Shown here in pieces: positions 53,338 to 61,824 of a DNA stretch of 64,000 nucleotides (positions are counted from its first letter, which is position 1; every line of letters starts with the position of its first letter). The notes below the pieces were generated by a model. The model was not told where the DNA came from. It made no database searches and saw nothing but the letters and a program-made list of their open reading frames with translations. Both the position numbers and the translations under genes were made by a program. Source of the stretch: Streptomyces sp. AM 4-1-1 (GTDB taxonomy: Bacteria > Actinomycetota > Actinomycetes > Streptomycetales > Streptomycetaceae); contig NZ_CP119145.1 of assembly GCF_029167625.1 (NCBI RefSeq), forward strand, positions 6,882,001 to 6,946,000, in the 5' to 3' direction.

Positions 53338-54525
53338 ATGACACCCACCGCGCCGGCGCGGCGGAACCCCGAGCCGCCCCGGCCGCCCGTGCCGCGACGA
53401 CCACGTGAACGGGCGGCGGACGGGACACCGTCGAGGCGCCGGGCGCTCGCCCACCGCTGCCGTTCGGTCACCGAAGCCCGCTGGTTCGCCGTCGCCGTCT
53501 TCGTCCTCATCCTGGCCAATGCCGTAGTGCTCGGCGCCGAGACCTACGCCGGGCTCGTCGACCGGTGGCACGGATGGTTACGCATCGTCGAGACCGGATT
53601 CCTCGTGGCGTTCGCCACGGAGATCCTGCTGCGCGCCGGGGCGTACGCCGACCGTCCCAAGGGCTTCTTCCGCGATCCGTGGAACCTCTTCGACCTCGCC
53701 GTGGTGCTCTCAGCGTTCCTCCCCATGGTCCGCGAGAACGGCACCGTGCTGCGCCTGCTGAGACTGGCCCGGGTGCTGCGGGCGGCCCGGTTCCTGCCCC
53801 AGCTGCGCATCGTGCTGGTCGCCGTGGGCAGAAGCCTGCCCGGCACGGTCAGCTTCCTGCTCGTCGGCTCGCTCCTGCTCTATCTGTACGCGATGGTCGG
53901 CTGGCTGTTCTTCTCCGCGGACGATCCGGAACGCTTCGGCTCCATCGGGCGGGCGATCCTCACCCTCTTCCTGCTGATGACGCTGGACGGTCTCGGTGCG
54001 GCGGTCCACGGCGGTCTGGAGATCTCCCGCTGGAGCTTCCTCTACTACGCGTCGTATGTGCTGATCGCCTCCTTCGTCCTGGTCAACGTGCTGATCGGAG
54101 TCGTGATCAACTCGCTCGACGAGGCGCGGGCCCTGGAGGGCGACGACGAGCGTGCCTCCGCGGGGGCGGCTCCGCGAGAGTCCCCGGACGGCGGACCGGA
54201 CGGCGCGCGAGAGGCGGGGATTCCGGTGCCACCCCACTCGCCTGCCGGCGGACCGGTCCGGACGCACGAGGCGGCGATGCGGGCCGGGCCGGGTGACGCG
54301 GCGCTGCTGCGGACCAGGATCGAGGCGGCCAGAGTGGCCCTTGACGAGTTGGAGTCGACGCTCGGCCTGCTCATGCCTGGCGCTGCCGACGAGGTCGGGA
54401 ACGGCTCCCCCGAGAGGGCCCTCGACGGGGCTACGGCCGGCTCGCCCGTCGGACAGGGGCGACGGGACGAGGAGCGGAGCGTCGAGATCAGGCCATTGCG
54501 CAATGAGGGGGTCTGTCGGCCCTGA
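53338..54525 (+). CDS. Voltage-gated cation channel (NaChBac-like, six-helix)
   Basis: 395 aa, one six-helix channel unit. S1 is about 50-68, S2 82-99, S3 114-130. S4 (134-155) carries arginines every third residue (Arg139, 142, 145, 148, 151), the voltage sensor. S5 is 166-190, S6 234-258. The pore filter reads TLDGLG (215-220), where NaChBac has TLESWA, so ion choice may differ. A disordered tail ends in a likely coiled coil (TRIEAARVALDELESTLGLLM) for tetramer assembly. Leu81 is a TTA codon (53578-53580), predicting bldA dependence. ATG 53338 is used; the ribosome site is weak and GTG 53302 is possible. Confidence 0.88.
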   Translation: MTPTAPARRNPEPPRPPVPRRPRERAADGTPSRRRALAHRCRSVTEARWFAVAVFVLILANAVVLGAETYAGLVDRWHGWLRIVETGFLVAFATEILLRAGAYADRPKGFFRDPWNLFDLAVVLSAFLPMVRENGTVLRLLRLARVLRAARFLPQLRIVLVAVGRSLPGTVSFLLVGSLLLYLYAMVGWLFFSADDPERFGSIGRAILTLFLLMTLDGLGAAVHGGLEISRWSFLYYASYVLIASFVLVNVLIGVVINSLDEARALEGDDERASAGAAPRESPDGGPDGAREAGIPVPPHSPAGGPVRTHEAAMRAGPGDAALLRTRIEAARVALDELESTLGLLMPGAADEVGNGSPERALDGATAGSPVGQGRRDEERSVEIRPLRNEGVCRP

Positions 54526-54804
54526 CCGGAGGCGGCGGGCGGGGGCGGGCATGACCGAGGGGCGGCCGGCCGGGGCGGGGAGCGGATCATGGTGCCCGTG
54601 GCGCGCGCCCGGTCCGGCGGCGAGCCGGCGTGACACCGCCCGGTAGGTGGGGGCTCTCGTGGCCGGTGGAGGAGACCCGGCCGGGGCACCGAGGCCCGGC
54701 ACCCGGGGCCGACGGCACCAGGTGCGGTGCGGGCTCCGGTGCCGGCCGCGCGGAGGACCGACGGTGACGGGGCCGTCCGCGCGGACATCGGACCGGGCCC
54801 CGCG

Positions 54805-55233
54805 TCAGTCGGCCACGGCCGCGAGCGCGACCACCTTGTCGATCCGTACCCGGACGAGCAGTTCCCCGGGGACGGCATTGCGCGCGCCGAACTCGGCGGC
54901 AGCCCGCTCACCCATGTAGCGGCCCGCGATACGGGTCGCCCAGCGCCGCAACTCCTCCGGGTCCTCACTCAGTTCGGCCCGGCCCTGGAGCACCGCGTAG
55001 GCGAACGGCGGACGGTCGTCGTCGACGCACAGGGCGACCCGTCCGTCACGGGCCAGGTTGCGGCCCTTGACGGTCTCCTTCCCGGTGTTGAAGACGAGAT
55101 CGTCACCGTCGAGGAGAAACCAGACGGGTGCGATGTGCGGACTGCCGTCGGCCCTGACGGTGGACAGCTTCCCGGTGCGTGTGCCCTCGGAGACGAACAC
55201 CCGCCATTCGTCCTGACTCATTCTGTGTCCCAT
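54805..55233 (-). CDS. PPOX-class F420/FMN-dependent oxidoreductase
   Basis: 142-aa split-barrel protein of the pyridoxamine-phosphate-oxidase-like family. Seen: GKLSTVRADGSPHIAPVWFLLDGDDLVFNTG, ETVKGRNLARDGRVALCVDD and PPFAYAVLQGRAEL, the standard order of the actinobacterial F420-binding enzymes. It probably reduces or oxidises small molecules with F420. ATG 55233 is chosen with GGAAG upstream; ATG 55221 is an alternative. The substrate is unknown. It lies divergent from the roadblock gene. Confidence 0.9.
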   Translation of the reverse strand: MGHRMSQDEWRVFVSEGTRTGKLSTVRADGSPHIAPVWFLLDGDDLVFNTGKETVKGRNLARDGRVALCVDDDRPPFAYAVLQGRAELSEDPEELRRWATRIAGRYMGERAAAEFGARNAVPGELLVRVRIDKVVALAAVAD

Positions 55234-55377
55234 GTGCCCATCTTCCGCCGGATAACGGCCACGGCGCGAAGTGACGCCCCGGCGGCAGGGGGACGCTTGC
55301 CCGCAGGTGACCGGTAGGCAAGGCTGATGGGCGACGTGGGGCACGGGGAACGCATGAGCGGGGGAGGGCGGAGAGCG

Positions 55378-55785
55378 ATGGCATTGGACAAGGAACTTGA
55401 CTGGCTTCTCGACGATCTGACGAGCCGGGTCGAGTACATACGACACGCGCTGGTGCTGTCCAACGACGGACTGGTGACCGCAGCCAGCACCGGACTGCCA
55501 CGCGAGGACGCGGAGCACCTGGCCGCCGTCTCCTCGGGGCTGCACAGCCTGGCCCGTGGCTCGGGACACCACTTCCGGGTCGGGAAGGCCCGTCAGACCA
55601 TGGTGGAGTTCGACGAGGCACTTCTCTTCGTGACGGCGGCGGGGGACGGGAGCTGCCTGTGCGTGATGAGTGCGGCGGAGGCGGACGTCGGCCAGGTGGC
55701 GTACGAGATGACACTGCTCGTCAACCGGGTCGGGGAGCATCTGGGAGTCGCCGTGAGACAGGGTGGCGGCCCCGACGTGTTCTGA
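55378..55785 (+). CDS. Roadblock/LC7-domain protein (lone)
   Basis: 135-aa roadblock domain. The start ALDKELDWLLDDLTSRVEYIRHALVLSNDGLVTAAS is that of the Streptomyces conservon roadblock proteins, which usually work with a small GTPase, a DUF742 protein and a sensor kinase. Here none of those partners is adjacent. ATG 55378 is chosen for the GGAG about 5 nt upstream and the match to family starts; ATG 55327 and 55354 lie upstream in frame. A role in GTPase control or polarity is inferred from family only. Confidence 0.9.
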   Translation: MALDKELDWLLDDLTSRVEYIRHALVLSNDGLVTAASTGLPREDAEHLAAVSSGLHSLARGSGHHFRVGKARQTMVEFDEALLFVTAAGDGSCLCVMSAAEADVGQVAYEMTLLVNRVGEHLGVAVRQGGGPDVF

Positions 55786-56020
55786 GTCGTTGTCAGTGAC
55801 GTCCCGCTCCCGCTGTTGCCCGCCCCGCCTTGGTGCTGACGCCGACTCTGGCCCCGGCCCCGGTCCGGCCACCTGCTCTCTCTGTCGCCCCATGGCCATC
55901 TGCCCGTCCGACCTGGGGTTTTCGGTGGGAATCAAGGGTTTTCCACAGGCCGGGCAGAAGAACCTCCCGTCGAGCTACGGTGCTCACGGAGAGTATTCGA
56001 GTCTCACGGGGGAGGCAGTC

Positions 56021-57178
56021 ATGGCAGTTGCGGACATCACGCGCGGAACGGCCACGCGCGGAACGGCCACGCGCGGAACGGCCACGCGCGGAACGGCCAC
56101 GCGCGGAACGGCCACGCGCGGAACGGCCACGCGCGCAACGGCCACGCGCGCAACGGCTACGCACGGAAAGAACCCGCGTGGAAAGGGTCCGCGTGGAAAC
56201 GTCGGCGGCGAGAACGCCACGCGCGAGCGGGTGACGCGCGGCGAGGCGCCGCGCGGGGGAGTGGCGGGCACGGTGGCCGTGGTCTCCGCCGCTCGGGAAG
56301 TGGGCCTGAAGCGGGGCGAGTTCGAGCTCGCCGTGCATCTGGGACTCGTCCGGGCCACGGTGGAGCGGAGCCGTGGCGGGTTCCGCGTCGGGCGAGGGGA
56401 GATCGACCGGCTGCGCGCGGAGCCGGGGTTCCCGGACGGGCTGAGGGCGCGGGTGCGCACGGCCGGGAGGACGGAAGCCGCCCAGTTGCTGGCCATCAGT
56501 CCGGACCGGTTCACCGGACTGGCCCGCGCGGGGTGCGTCGCGCCGATCACCTTCGGACTGAACCGGTACCGAGCGATCTGCTGGCTCTATCTCGTCGACG
56601 ACCTGGTCCGGTTCCGCGCCGCGCACCCCGAGCTGCTGACGGGAAGAACCTCCGACGAGGTGCGTACGTTGCTGGGGACAGGGGTGGACTGGCGGGTGCG
56701 CAACTGGCGTGAGAGCCGGATCAACCGGCTGTTGGACCGCACGGACGACCCCTGGGCACGGACAGCGGTGCTGGCCGAGACACTGGACACCGCGCAGGTG
56801 GCGGAGATCGTCGACGATCCGTACGAGCGCGCCTACCTCCGGCGTGTACGTCCCGAACCGGTCTTCGGTCCCTCCTGGTCCCCGGTCACCCGGGAGACGG
56901 CGGCGCGGCTGATGGCGGCCGACGACCCGGACGAGATCCTCTGGCGCCGGCTGAACCTGACCATGGAGCTGGACCGTGCCAGGGAAGCCCGACCTGCCCC
57001 GCGCCCGGGAAACGACGACCACCCACGGCCGGAGGCCGGTGAAGGCGGGCCGGTGCGCGAACCGGTACGGGACCCGGAGGCCGGGCCGGAGCCGGTTCCG
57101 GGGCTGCTCGACCGGCTCGGTCTACGGGGGCGGGTGACCGCACGGAGGCATACCGGAAGGCGGAGGAACCGGACGTGA
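56021..57178 (+). CDS. DUF6397-like DNA-binding-type protein with pentapeptide repeat
   Basis: 385 aa. Residues 7-46 are eight tandem pentapeptides (six TRGTA, two TRATA) followed by basic PRG-rich sequence. The body (about 85-330) resembles DUF6397 proteins of Streptomyces as I recall them: SAAREVGLKRGEFELAVHLGLV looks like an excisionase-type helix-turn-helix, followed by LLAISPDRFTGLARAG, FGLNRYRAICWLYLVDDL and DDPYERAYLRRVRPEP. The C-terminus is acidic and Pro/Glu-rich. ATG 56021 has GGGGGAGG about 5 nt upstream. Function unknown. Confidence 0.78.
   Translation: MAVADITRGTATRGTATRGTATRGTATRGTATRGTATRATATRATATHGKNPRGKGPRGNVGGENATRERVTRGEAPRGGVAGTVAVVSAAREVGLKRGEFELAVHLGLVRATVERSRGGFRVGRGEIDRLRAEPGFPDGLRARVRTAGRTEAAQLLAISPDRFTGLARAGCVAPITFGLNRYRAICWLYLVDDLVRFRAAHPELLTGRTSDEVRTLLGTGVDWRVRNWRESRINRLLDRTDDPWARTAVLAETLDTAQVAEIVDDPYERAYLRRVRPEPVFGPSWSPVTRETAARLMAADDPDEILWRRLNLTMELDRAREARPAPRPGNDDHPRPEAGEGGPVREPVRDPEAGPEPVPGLLDRLGLRGRVTARRHTGRRRNRT
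56039..56158 (+). repeat. Eight in-frame 15-bp tandem repeats
   Basis: Unit ACGCGCGGAACGGCC, six identical copies (56039-56128), then two with one base changed. The unit is a multiple of three, so copy-number change keeps the reading frame and only alters the length of the basic TRGTA array. Confidence 0.95.
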
Positions 57179-57219
57179 GTGGAGACCGTTGACGAAGTGA
57201 CGCACCGAGGAGTGGCCGC

Positions 57220-57262
57220 GTTCCCGCATTGCGGGCTCACGCGGGCTCATGCGGGCGGGAAC
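57220..57262 (+). terminator. Hairpin region between the DUF6397-like and acetyltransferase genes
   Basis: GTTCCCGC (57220-57227) pairs with GCGGGAAC (57255-57262). Inside, CCCGC/GCGGG forms a smaller hairpin, and GCGGGCTCA occurs twice in direct repeat, so several alternative pairings exist. Confidence 0.5.
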
Positions 57263-57320
57263 CGCGACGCGCGACCAGGACCCAGGGCAGAAGCAGGCAG
57301 GAAGGACGTCGAGGAGAATC

Positions 57321-57899
57321 GTGGGCGAGAACAAATGCCGGATGCTGGCCGGTGACTGGTACATCCCGGACGACCCGGAGCTGCGCGAGGACACCGTGCG
57401 CCGCATCGCGCTCTGCGAGGCGTACAACGCCGCGTCGTCCGCGAGCACGGAAGAGCGGTACGGCATTCTCAAGGAACTGCTGGGTTCGGTGAGCCCGGAC
57501 GTGCGCATCCGCGCGCCGTTCCACTGCGACTTCGGCTCGCTGATCAGCATCGGCCCCGGCACGTTCGTCAACTTCGGAGCGGTCTTCCTCGATACCGCGC
57601 CCATCACCATCGGAGCCGATGTCCAGATCGGCCCGAACGTACAACTGCTCACCCCCGTCCACGAAATGGACGCGGAACGGCGACGAGAAGGCTGGGAGAA
57701 GGGTGTCCCCGTGACGATCGGGGACAACGTCTGGCTCGGTGGCGGAGTCATCGTCTGCCCCGGTGTGACCATCGGAGCGGACACGGTGGTCGGTGCCGGG
57801 GCCGTCGTGACCAAGGACCTGCCGCCGGGAGTGCTGGCGGTCGGCAATCCGGCCCGGGTGATCCGCCGCCTGGACGGGGGAGAGGAAGGCAGCCGATAG
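57321..57899 (+). CDS. Sugar O-acetyltransferase (maltose/galactoside type, LbH fold)
   Basis: 192-aa left-handed beta-helix acetyltransferase. The N-terminal helical domain KCRMLAGDWYIPDDPELREDTVRR is that of maltose acetyltransferases, and the hexapeptide repeats (ISIGPGTFVNFGAVFLD, ITIGADVQIGPNV, VTIGDNVWLGGGVIVCPG) follow, with the catalytic His in LLTPVHEMD. It transfers acetyl from acetyl-CoA to a sugar hydroxyl. GTG 57321 is chosen because GAGGAG lies 4-5 nt upstream. Followed by a strong terminator. Confidence 0.93.
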   Translation: MGENKCRMLAGDWYIPDDPELREDTVRRIALCEAYNAASSASTEERYGILKELLGSVSPDVRIRAPFHCDFGSLISIGPGTFVNFGAVFLDTAPITIGADVQIGPNVQLLTPVHEMDAERRREGWEKGVPVTIGDNVWLGGGVIVCPGVTIGADTVVGAGAVVTKDLPPGVLAVGNPARVIRRLDGGEEGSR

Positions 57900-57906
57900 C
57901 ACCCTC

Positions 57907-57940
57907 CCTGCGACAGGGAACCCGGTCCCTGTCGCAGGGG
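57907..57940 (+). terminator. Perfect hairpin after the acetyltransferase gene
   Basis: 14-bp perfect stem: 57907-57920 with 57927-57940, loop ACCCGG. It begins 8 bp after the stop codon. Confidence 0.85.
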
Positions 57941-57989
57941 ACGTCATAAGCACTCGCGGACGAGGGGAGCGCGACGGCATCCTGTGCTC

Positions 57990-58478
57990 ATGCTGATCAG
58001 AGAAGCCACGGCCGAGGACTGGTCCGCCATCTGGCCGTTCTTTCACAAGATCGTCGCAGCGGGGGAGACCTTCACCTACCCGCTCGACCTGGACGAGGAG
58101 GCGGCCAGGGACTGGTGGCTGCTCCCGGCGCCGAACCGAACCGTCGTCGCGGTCGGCGACGACGGGACGGTCCTCGGTACGGCGAAGATGAACACCAACC
58201 ACATGGGCAACGGTTCCCATATCGCCGGTGCCAGCTACATGGTCGATCCACGGCACTCCGGGCGGGGAGTGGGGCGGGCCCTGTGCGCCTACAGCGTCGA
58301 GTGGGCCCGTGCGGCGGGTTTCCGGGCGATGCAGTTCAACGCGGTGGTGGAGACGAACACCAACGCGGTGCGGCTGTACCGGTCGCTGGGCTTCGACATC
58401 CTCGGCACGCTGCCCGAGGGCTTCAACCACCCGACGAAGGGCTATGTGGGGCTGCACATCATGTACCGGCCCCTCTGA
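57990..58478 (+). CDS. GNAT-family N-acetyltransferase
   Basis: 162-aa acetyl-CoA-dependent acetyltransferase. The motif A region MVDPRHSGRGVGRALCAYSVEWA carries the pyrophosphate loop (RxxGxGxA type: RHSGRGVGRA), and motif B follows (AVRLYRSLGFDILGT). ATG 57990 is used; GTG 57984 is an alternative and neither has a strong ribosome site. Sequence around FNAVVETNTNAVRLY suggests small-molecule or protein amine acceptors; the substrate is unknown. Confidence 0.9.
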   Translation: MLIREATAEDWSAIWPFFHKIVAAGETFTYPLDLDEEAARDWWLLPAPNRTVVAVGDDGTVLGTAKMNTNHMGNGSHIAGASYMVDPRHSGRGVGRALCAYSVEWARAAGFRAMQFNAVVETNTNAVRLYRSLGFDILGTLPEGFNHPTKGYVGLHIMYRPL

Positions 58479-58524
58479 CCCCCGGCCGCCCAGCCGCCTG
58501 GCCGCCCGCCCGGCAGGCGGTTCC

Positions 58525-58558
58525 GGGCGGGGCGACCCCGCCCGCCGGGCGGGCGGGG
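58525..58558. terminator. GC-rich alternative hairpins between convergent genes
   Basis: GGGCGGGG (58525-58532) pairs with CCCCGCCC (58536-58543), and CCCCGCCCGCC (58536-58546) can instead pair with 58548-58558. These mutually exclusive stems could end transcription from both sides. Confidence 0.6.
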
Positions 58559-58631
58559 CCCCACAGGCGATCGGGCTCCGGCCGCTCGGCGCCGCTCGAA
58601 CCGGCGGCACGGCGGCAGCTCGACACCGGTT

Positions 58632-59303
58632 CTACCGGACGATGCCGGGCAGTGCCCGGCCGGCCGGGCCGCCGTCCTCGGGGCCGCTCGCCGTCGTGGG
58701 AGGGACCACCGTGCCCGCCCATGACAGCGCGTGCCAACCGTCGCCGGGCGAGCCCTCCAGGACGACCACACCCGTGTTGTCGAGCGTGTGCGACGCGGCG
58801 TAGCCCACCGACACGTTCGCCGCCCGCGCCGCCGTCCAGATGCGGATCGCCGCCCCGTGGCTGACCATGGCCACCGTACCGGCGGTGCCTTCGGCGGCCT
58901 CGGCGACCACGGAGTCGAAACGGCCCAGAGCCTCCGTGCCGTTCTCGCCGCCCGGCATGCGCAGCCCCACGTCCCCGGCGGCCCAGGCGAGCGCCGTCTT
59001 CAGATAGCGCTCGACCGACGCCTCGTCGGAACGCATCTCAAGATCACCGGCCGACAGTTCCCGGATGCCGTCCCGGACCACCATCTCAAGACCGCGTACG
59101 GCGGCCAGCGGCCCCGCCGTCAGCTGTGTGCGCGTCAGCGTCGACACGTACAGGGCTCCGATGTCCTCACCGGACAGCGCGTCGGGCAGCGCGGCGGCCT
59201 GACGGAGTCCGAGCTCGGTCAGTCCGGGGCCCGGCGCCGCCGTGTCCAGGAAGTGGCTGACGTTGGACGGTGTCTGGCCGTGACGGATCAGGAGCAAACG
59301 CAT
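58632..59303 (-). CDS. Histidine phosphatase family protein
   Basis: 223-aa phosphatase/mutase-like enzyme. The catalytic RHGQT motif (LLLIRHGQTPSN) is at the N-terminus, followed by the acidic region GIRELSAGDLEMR and the second histidine in VAMVSHGAAIRIW. Members act on phosphosugars, cofactors or phosphoproteins; the substrate here is unknown. ATG 59303 starts directly with the family core. Confidence 0.92.
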   Translation of the reverse strand: MRLLLIRHGQTPSNVSHFLDTAAPGPGLTELGLRQAAALPDALSGEDIGALYVSTLTRTQLTAGPLAAVRGLEMVVRDGIRELSAGDLEMRSDEASVERYLKTALAWAAGDVGLRMPGGENGTEALGRFDSVVAEAAEGTAGTVAMVSHGAAIRIWTAARAANVSVGYAASHTLDNTGVVVLEGSPGDGWHALSWAGTVVPPTTASGPEDGGPAGRALPGIVR

Positions 59304-59452
59304 GGGACGGATCGGACTCCAGCTTCAGGCGCACGCGCGACGACGGATACGTGTAATTCCCACTTTCTCATTGAGCCGTCAACGATCCGGACGTGCCCCC
59401 GTGCCACGGGCGCCACGTGCCCCGACGGGTCTCCGGATTCGGTCGACCGATC

Positions 59453-61561
59453 TCATGGCTGGGCGGCCGGTCCCGGGCCGCCGATCTCGCACCAGACGGT
59501 CTTGCCCTCGCCGCGCGGCTCGATGCCCCAGCGGGTGGCCACGGCGTCGAGCAGCAGCAGACCACGCCCCGACGTCGACGTCTCGCCCGGCGCGCGCCGT
59601 CTCGGCCAGGCGCTGGAGCGGTCCTGCACCGAGAGCCTGATCCGCCGCAGCGGCTCCGGCAACACCTCCAGAGTGAGCACCGCACCGCCCTCCGTGTGGA
59701 GGAGGACATTGCCCAGCAGTTCCCCCGTCAGCAGTTCGGCGTCGTCGGCCAGCTCCGTCATCTCCCAGTCCTCCAGAGCCTGCCGCACGATGGTCCGCGC
59801 CTCGGACAGTCCTTCCGGGTCCGCCTGGTGAATGTACTGGTGCAGTCGTGGCGCACGGGACGATCCCGGGTCCGGGCTGCGCCGCAGCACGAGCAGGGCC
59901 ACGTCGTCACCCGACCCCCACCGCTCCCAGAGCCGGTCCGACAGGTGGTCCGCCAGGCCCTGGGCGCTCGCCGGACCCACACCGACCGCGTACTTCAGGG
60001 CTTCCACCCCTGTGTCGACGTCCGCGCCGGGCTCCTCCACCAGACCGTCGGTGTAGAGGACGAGTGTCTCCCCCGGTACCAGATCGAGGCGGGTCTCCGG
60101 GAACTCCTCGTGCTCGAACTCGGTGGAGATGCCCAGGGGCAGACCGCCCCGCACCCGCGGGCTGGCGACCCGCCCGTCCACATGCCGGATCAGCGGTCCG
60201 AAATGCCCTGCGCGCACCACCCGTACCGCACCCGACGCGAGATCCACCTGCGCGTACGCGCAGGTCGCGAAGCGCTCCGTGTCCAGTTCGGCGAGGAATC
60301 GTGAGGCGCGTGCCAGTACCGTCGAGGGAGCGTGCCCCTCGGCGGCGTACGCCCGGAGCGCGATGCGCAACTGGCCCATGATGGCGGCGGCATGGGTGTC
60401 GTGCCCCTGTACATCGCCCACGACGACACCGACCTGGTTCTTGGGCAGGGTGATCACGTCGTACCAGTCGCCACCGACCTGTCGGCCGCTCCACGCCGCG
60501 TGGTAGCGCACCGCGATCTCGCCGCCCTCGATCTCCTGGATTCGCCTCGGAAGCATCGCCGACTGGAGGCCGGTGGCGAATTCCCTTTCCTCGTCGAAGA
60601 GCAGTGCGCGTTGCAGGGACTGCGCCACGACCGCTGCCAGCCCCAGACAGAGGTTGCGCTCGTCGGCGTTGAAGACGGTGTACTCGCGGTAGAAGAGCGC
60701 GAGCCCGCCCAGCGGCCGCGCCTGTGCGACCAGTGGGAGATAAGCGGCGGACCGGAACTTCAGCCGTCCGGCGTACGGTTCGAGCCGGGGGTAGCGCTTC
60801 GCCAGGGACGTCAGCGAGTCGATGAACCGGGGCCGGCCGCTGAGGACACTGTCCGCCAGCGGCAGGCCCCGGTCCATCCTTCCGCCCCCGAGTCCGCCGA
60901 GCACTTCGAGCGAGTCGCCGCTGAGCGCGATGATGTCGAGCGTGCCGTTGTCCACCAGCCCCAGCGCGAGACCGTCCGCGCCGAGCCTGGACAGCCCGCC
61001 GGGCCCGGTCAGCGCGGCCGTCACATCATCCACGGTCACCGCCCGTGACAGCGCGCTCGTCGTGCGTTCGACGATGTCGGTCTGGCGCCGCCGTCGCTTC
61101 TCCAGCTCCAGCACGAAGGCCGAATGCGCGACCTCCGCCGTCGCGTCCCGTACGACGCCGACGATCCGGTGCGGCTTGCCGTCGCCGTCCCGCAGGATGC
61201 GCGCCTGGATGTGTGTCCACTGATCCGTGCCGTCCTGCAGCCGGACCCGGAAACGCACACTGTACGAGCTGCGGCCGTCGGCCAGTGCCTTGTCGAGAGC
61301 CAGGTCCAGACGGGTGCGCTCGGCCGGTTCGAGCCGTTCGACCAGGGATGTGGGAGATCTGCGCACCGTCTCCGGATCCGCGCCGAAGACGAGCAGCCCC
61401 GCCGCGTCGATGTCCAGTGACCGGGCGGCCAGATCCCATTCGAAGCTGCCGGTTCGATTCATGGCGAGACGCTCCGCCGTCCCGGTCTCGCCGCTCTCCA
61501 GCCGGTCGAAGCGGAAGGGCGCCGGGGAGCCGGTGTCCGGCCGTCGCTCGTGATCGCTCAT
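59453..61561 (-). CDS. PAS-GAF-SpoIIE phosphatase fused to an RsbW-type ATPase domain
   Basis: 702-aa multidomain regulator. A PAS domain (about 30-145) with PAC-like FRVRLQDGTDQWTHIQARIL, a GAF domain (about 165-320), a SpoIIE/PPM phosphatase (about 335-545: VGGDWYDV, GDVQGHD, YTDGLVEE, GSGDDVALLVL) and a C-terminal HATPase (about 565-700: ELLTGELLGNVLLHTEGG, GRGLLLLDAVATRWG). Phosphatase and kinase-like ATPase in one chain is common in Streptomyces and would set the phosphorylation of STAS antagonists. ATG 61561 has GGAG about 5 nt upstream. Target unknown. Confidence 0.94.
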   Translation of the reverse strand: MSDHERRPDTGSPAPFRFDRLESGETGTAERLAMNRTGSFEWDLAARSLDIDAAGLLVFGADPETVRRSPTSLVERLEPAERTRLDLALDKALADGRSSYSVRFRVRLQDGTDQWTHIQARILRDGDGKPHRIVGVVRDATAEVAHSAFVLELEKRRRRQTDIVERTTSALSRAVTVDDVTAALTGPGGLSRLGADGLALGLVDNGTLDIIALSGDSLEVLGGLGGGRMDRGLPLADSVLSGRPRFIDSLTSLAKRYPRLEPYAGRLKFRSAAYLPLVAQARPLGGLALFYREYTVFNADERNLCLGLAAVVAQSLQRALLFDEEREFATGLQSAMLPRRIQEIEGGEIAVRYHAAWSGRQVGGDWYDVITLPKNQVGVVVGDVQGHDTHAAAIMGQLRIALRAYAAEGHAPSTVLARASRFLAELDTERFATCAYAQVDLASGAVRVVRAGHFGPLIRHVDGRVASPRVRGGLPLGISTEFEHEEFPETRLDLVPGETLVLYTDGLVEEPGADVDTGVEALKYAVGVGPASAQGLADHLSDRLWERWGSGDDVALLVLRRSPDPGSSRAPRLHQYIHQADPEGLSEARTIVRQALEDWEMTELADDAELLTGELLGNVLLHTEGGAVLTLEVLPEPLRRIRLSVQDRSSAWPRRRAPGETSTSGRGLLLLDAVATRWGIEPRGEGKTVWCEIGGPGPAAQP

Positions 61562-61824
61562 TCCTGCTCCGGAGATCGTCCGGCGGGCTGCCGGGGCGCG
61601 ACCCGTACGTATCCCCAATTGTCGAACCCGTTCGGCGGGAGTGCCACAGCGAACCGTTCTCCCCCCTTCCCCCGGTCCGCCCGTGTCCGCTCCCGGCCGT
61701 CGTTCCCGGTCCCGTTCCGACCGGTCCCGCCGCCGGACCGCCCGGCCCGCGGCGCAGAATGTCCGGAACAAGAACGTCCGCACTCCGCCGGACGTACCGT
61801 CCAGGGGCTGACCGGAGCGCACTC

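Noticed and set aside
56039..56158. CRISPR or mobile-element repeat
   Set aside because: 15-bp units are contiguous, in frame and inside a coding sequence.
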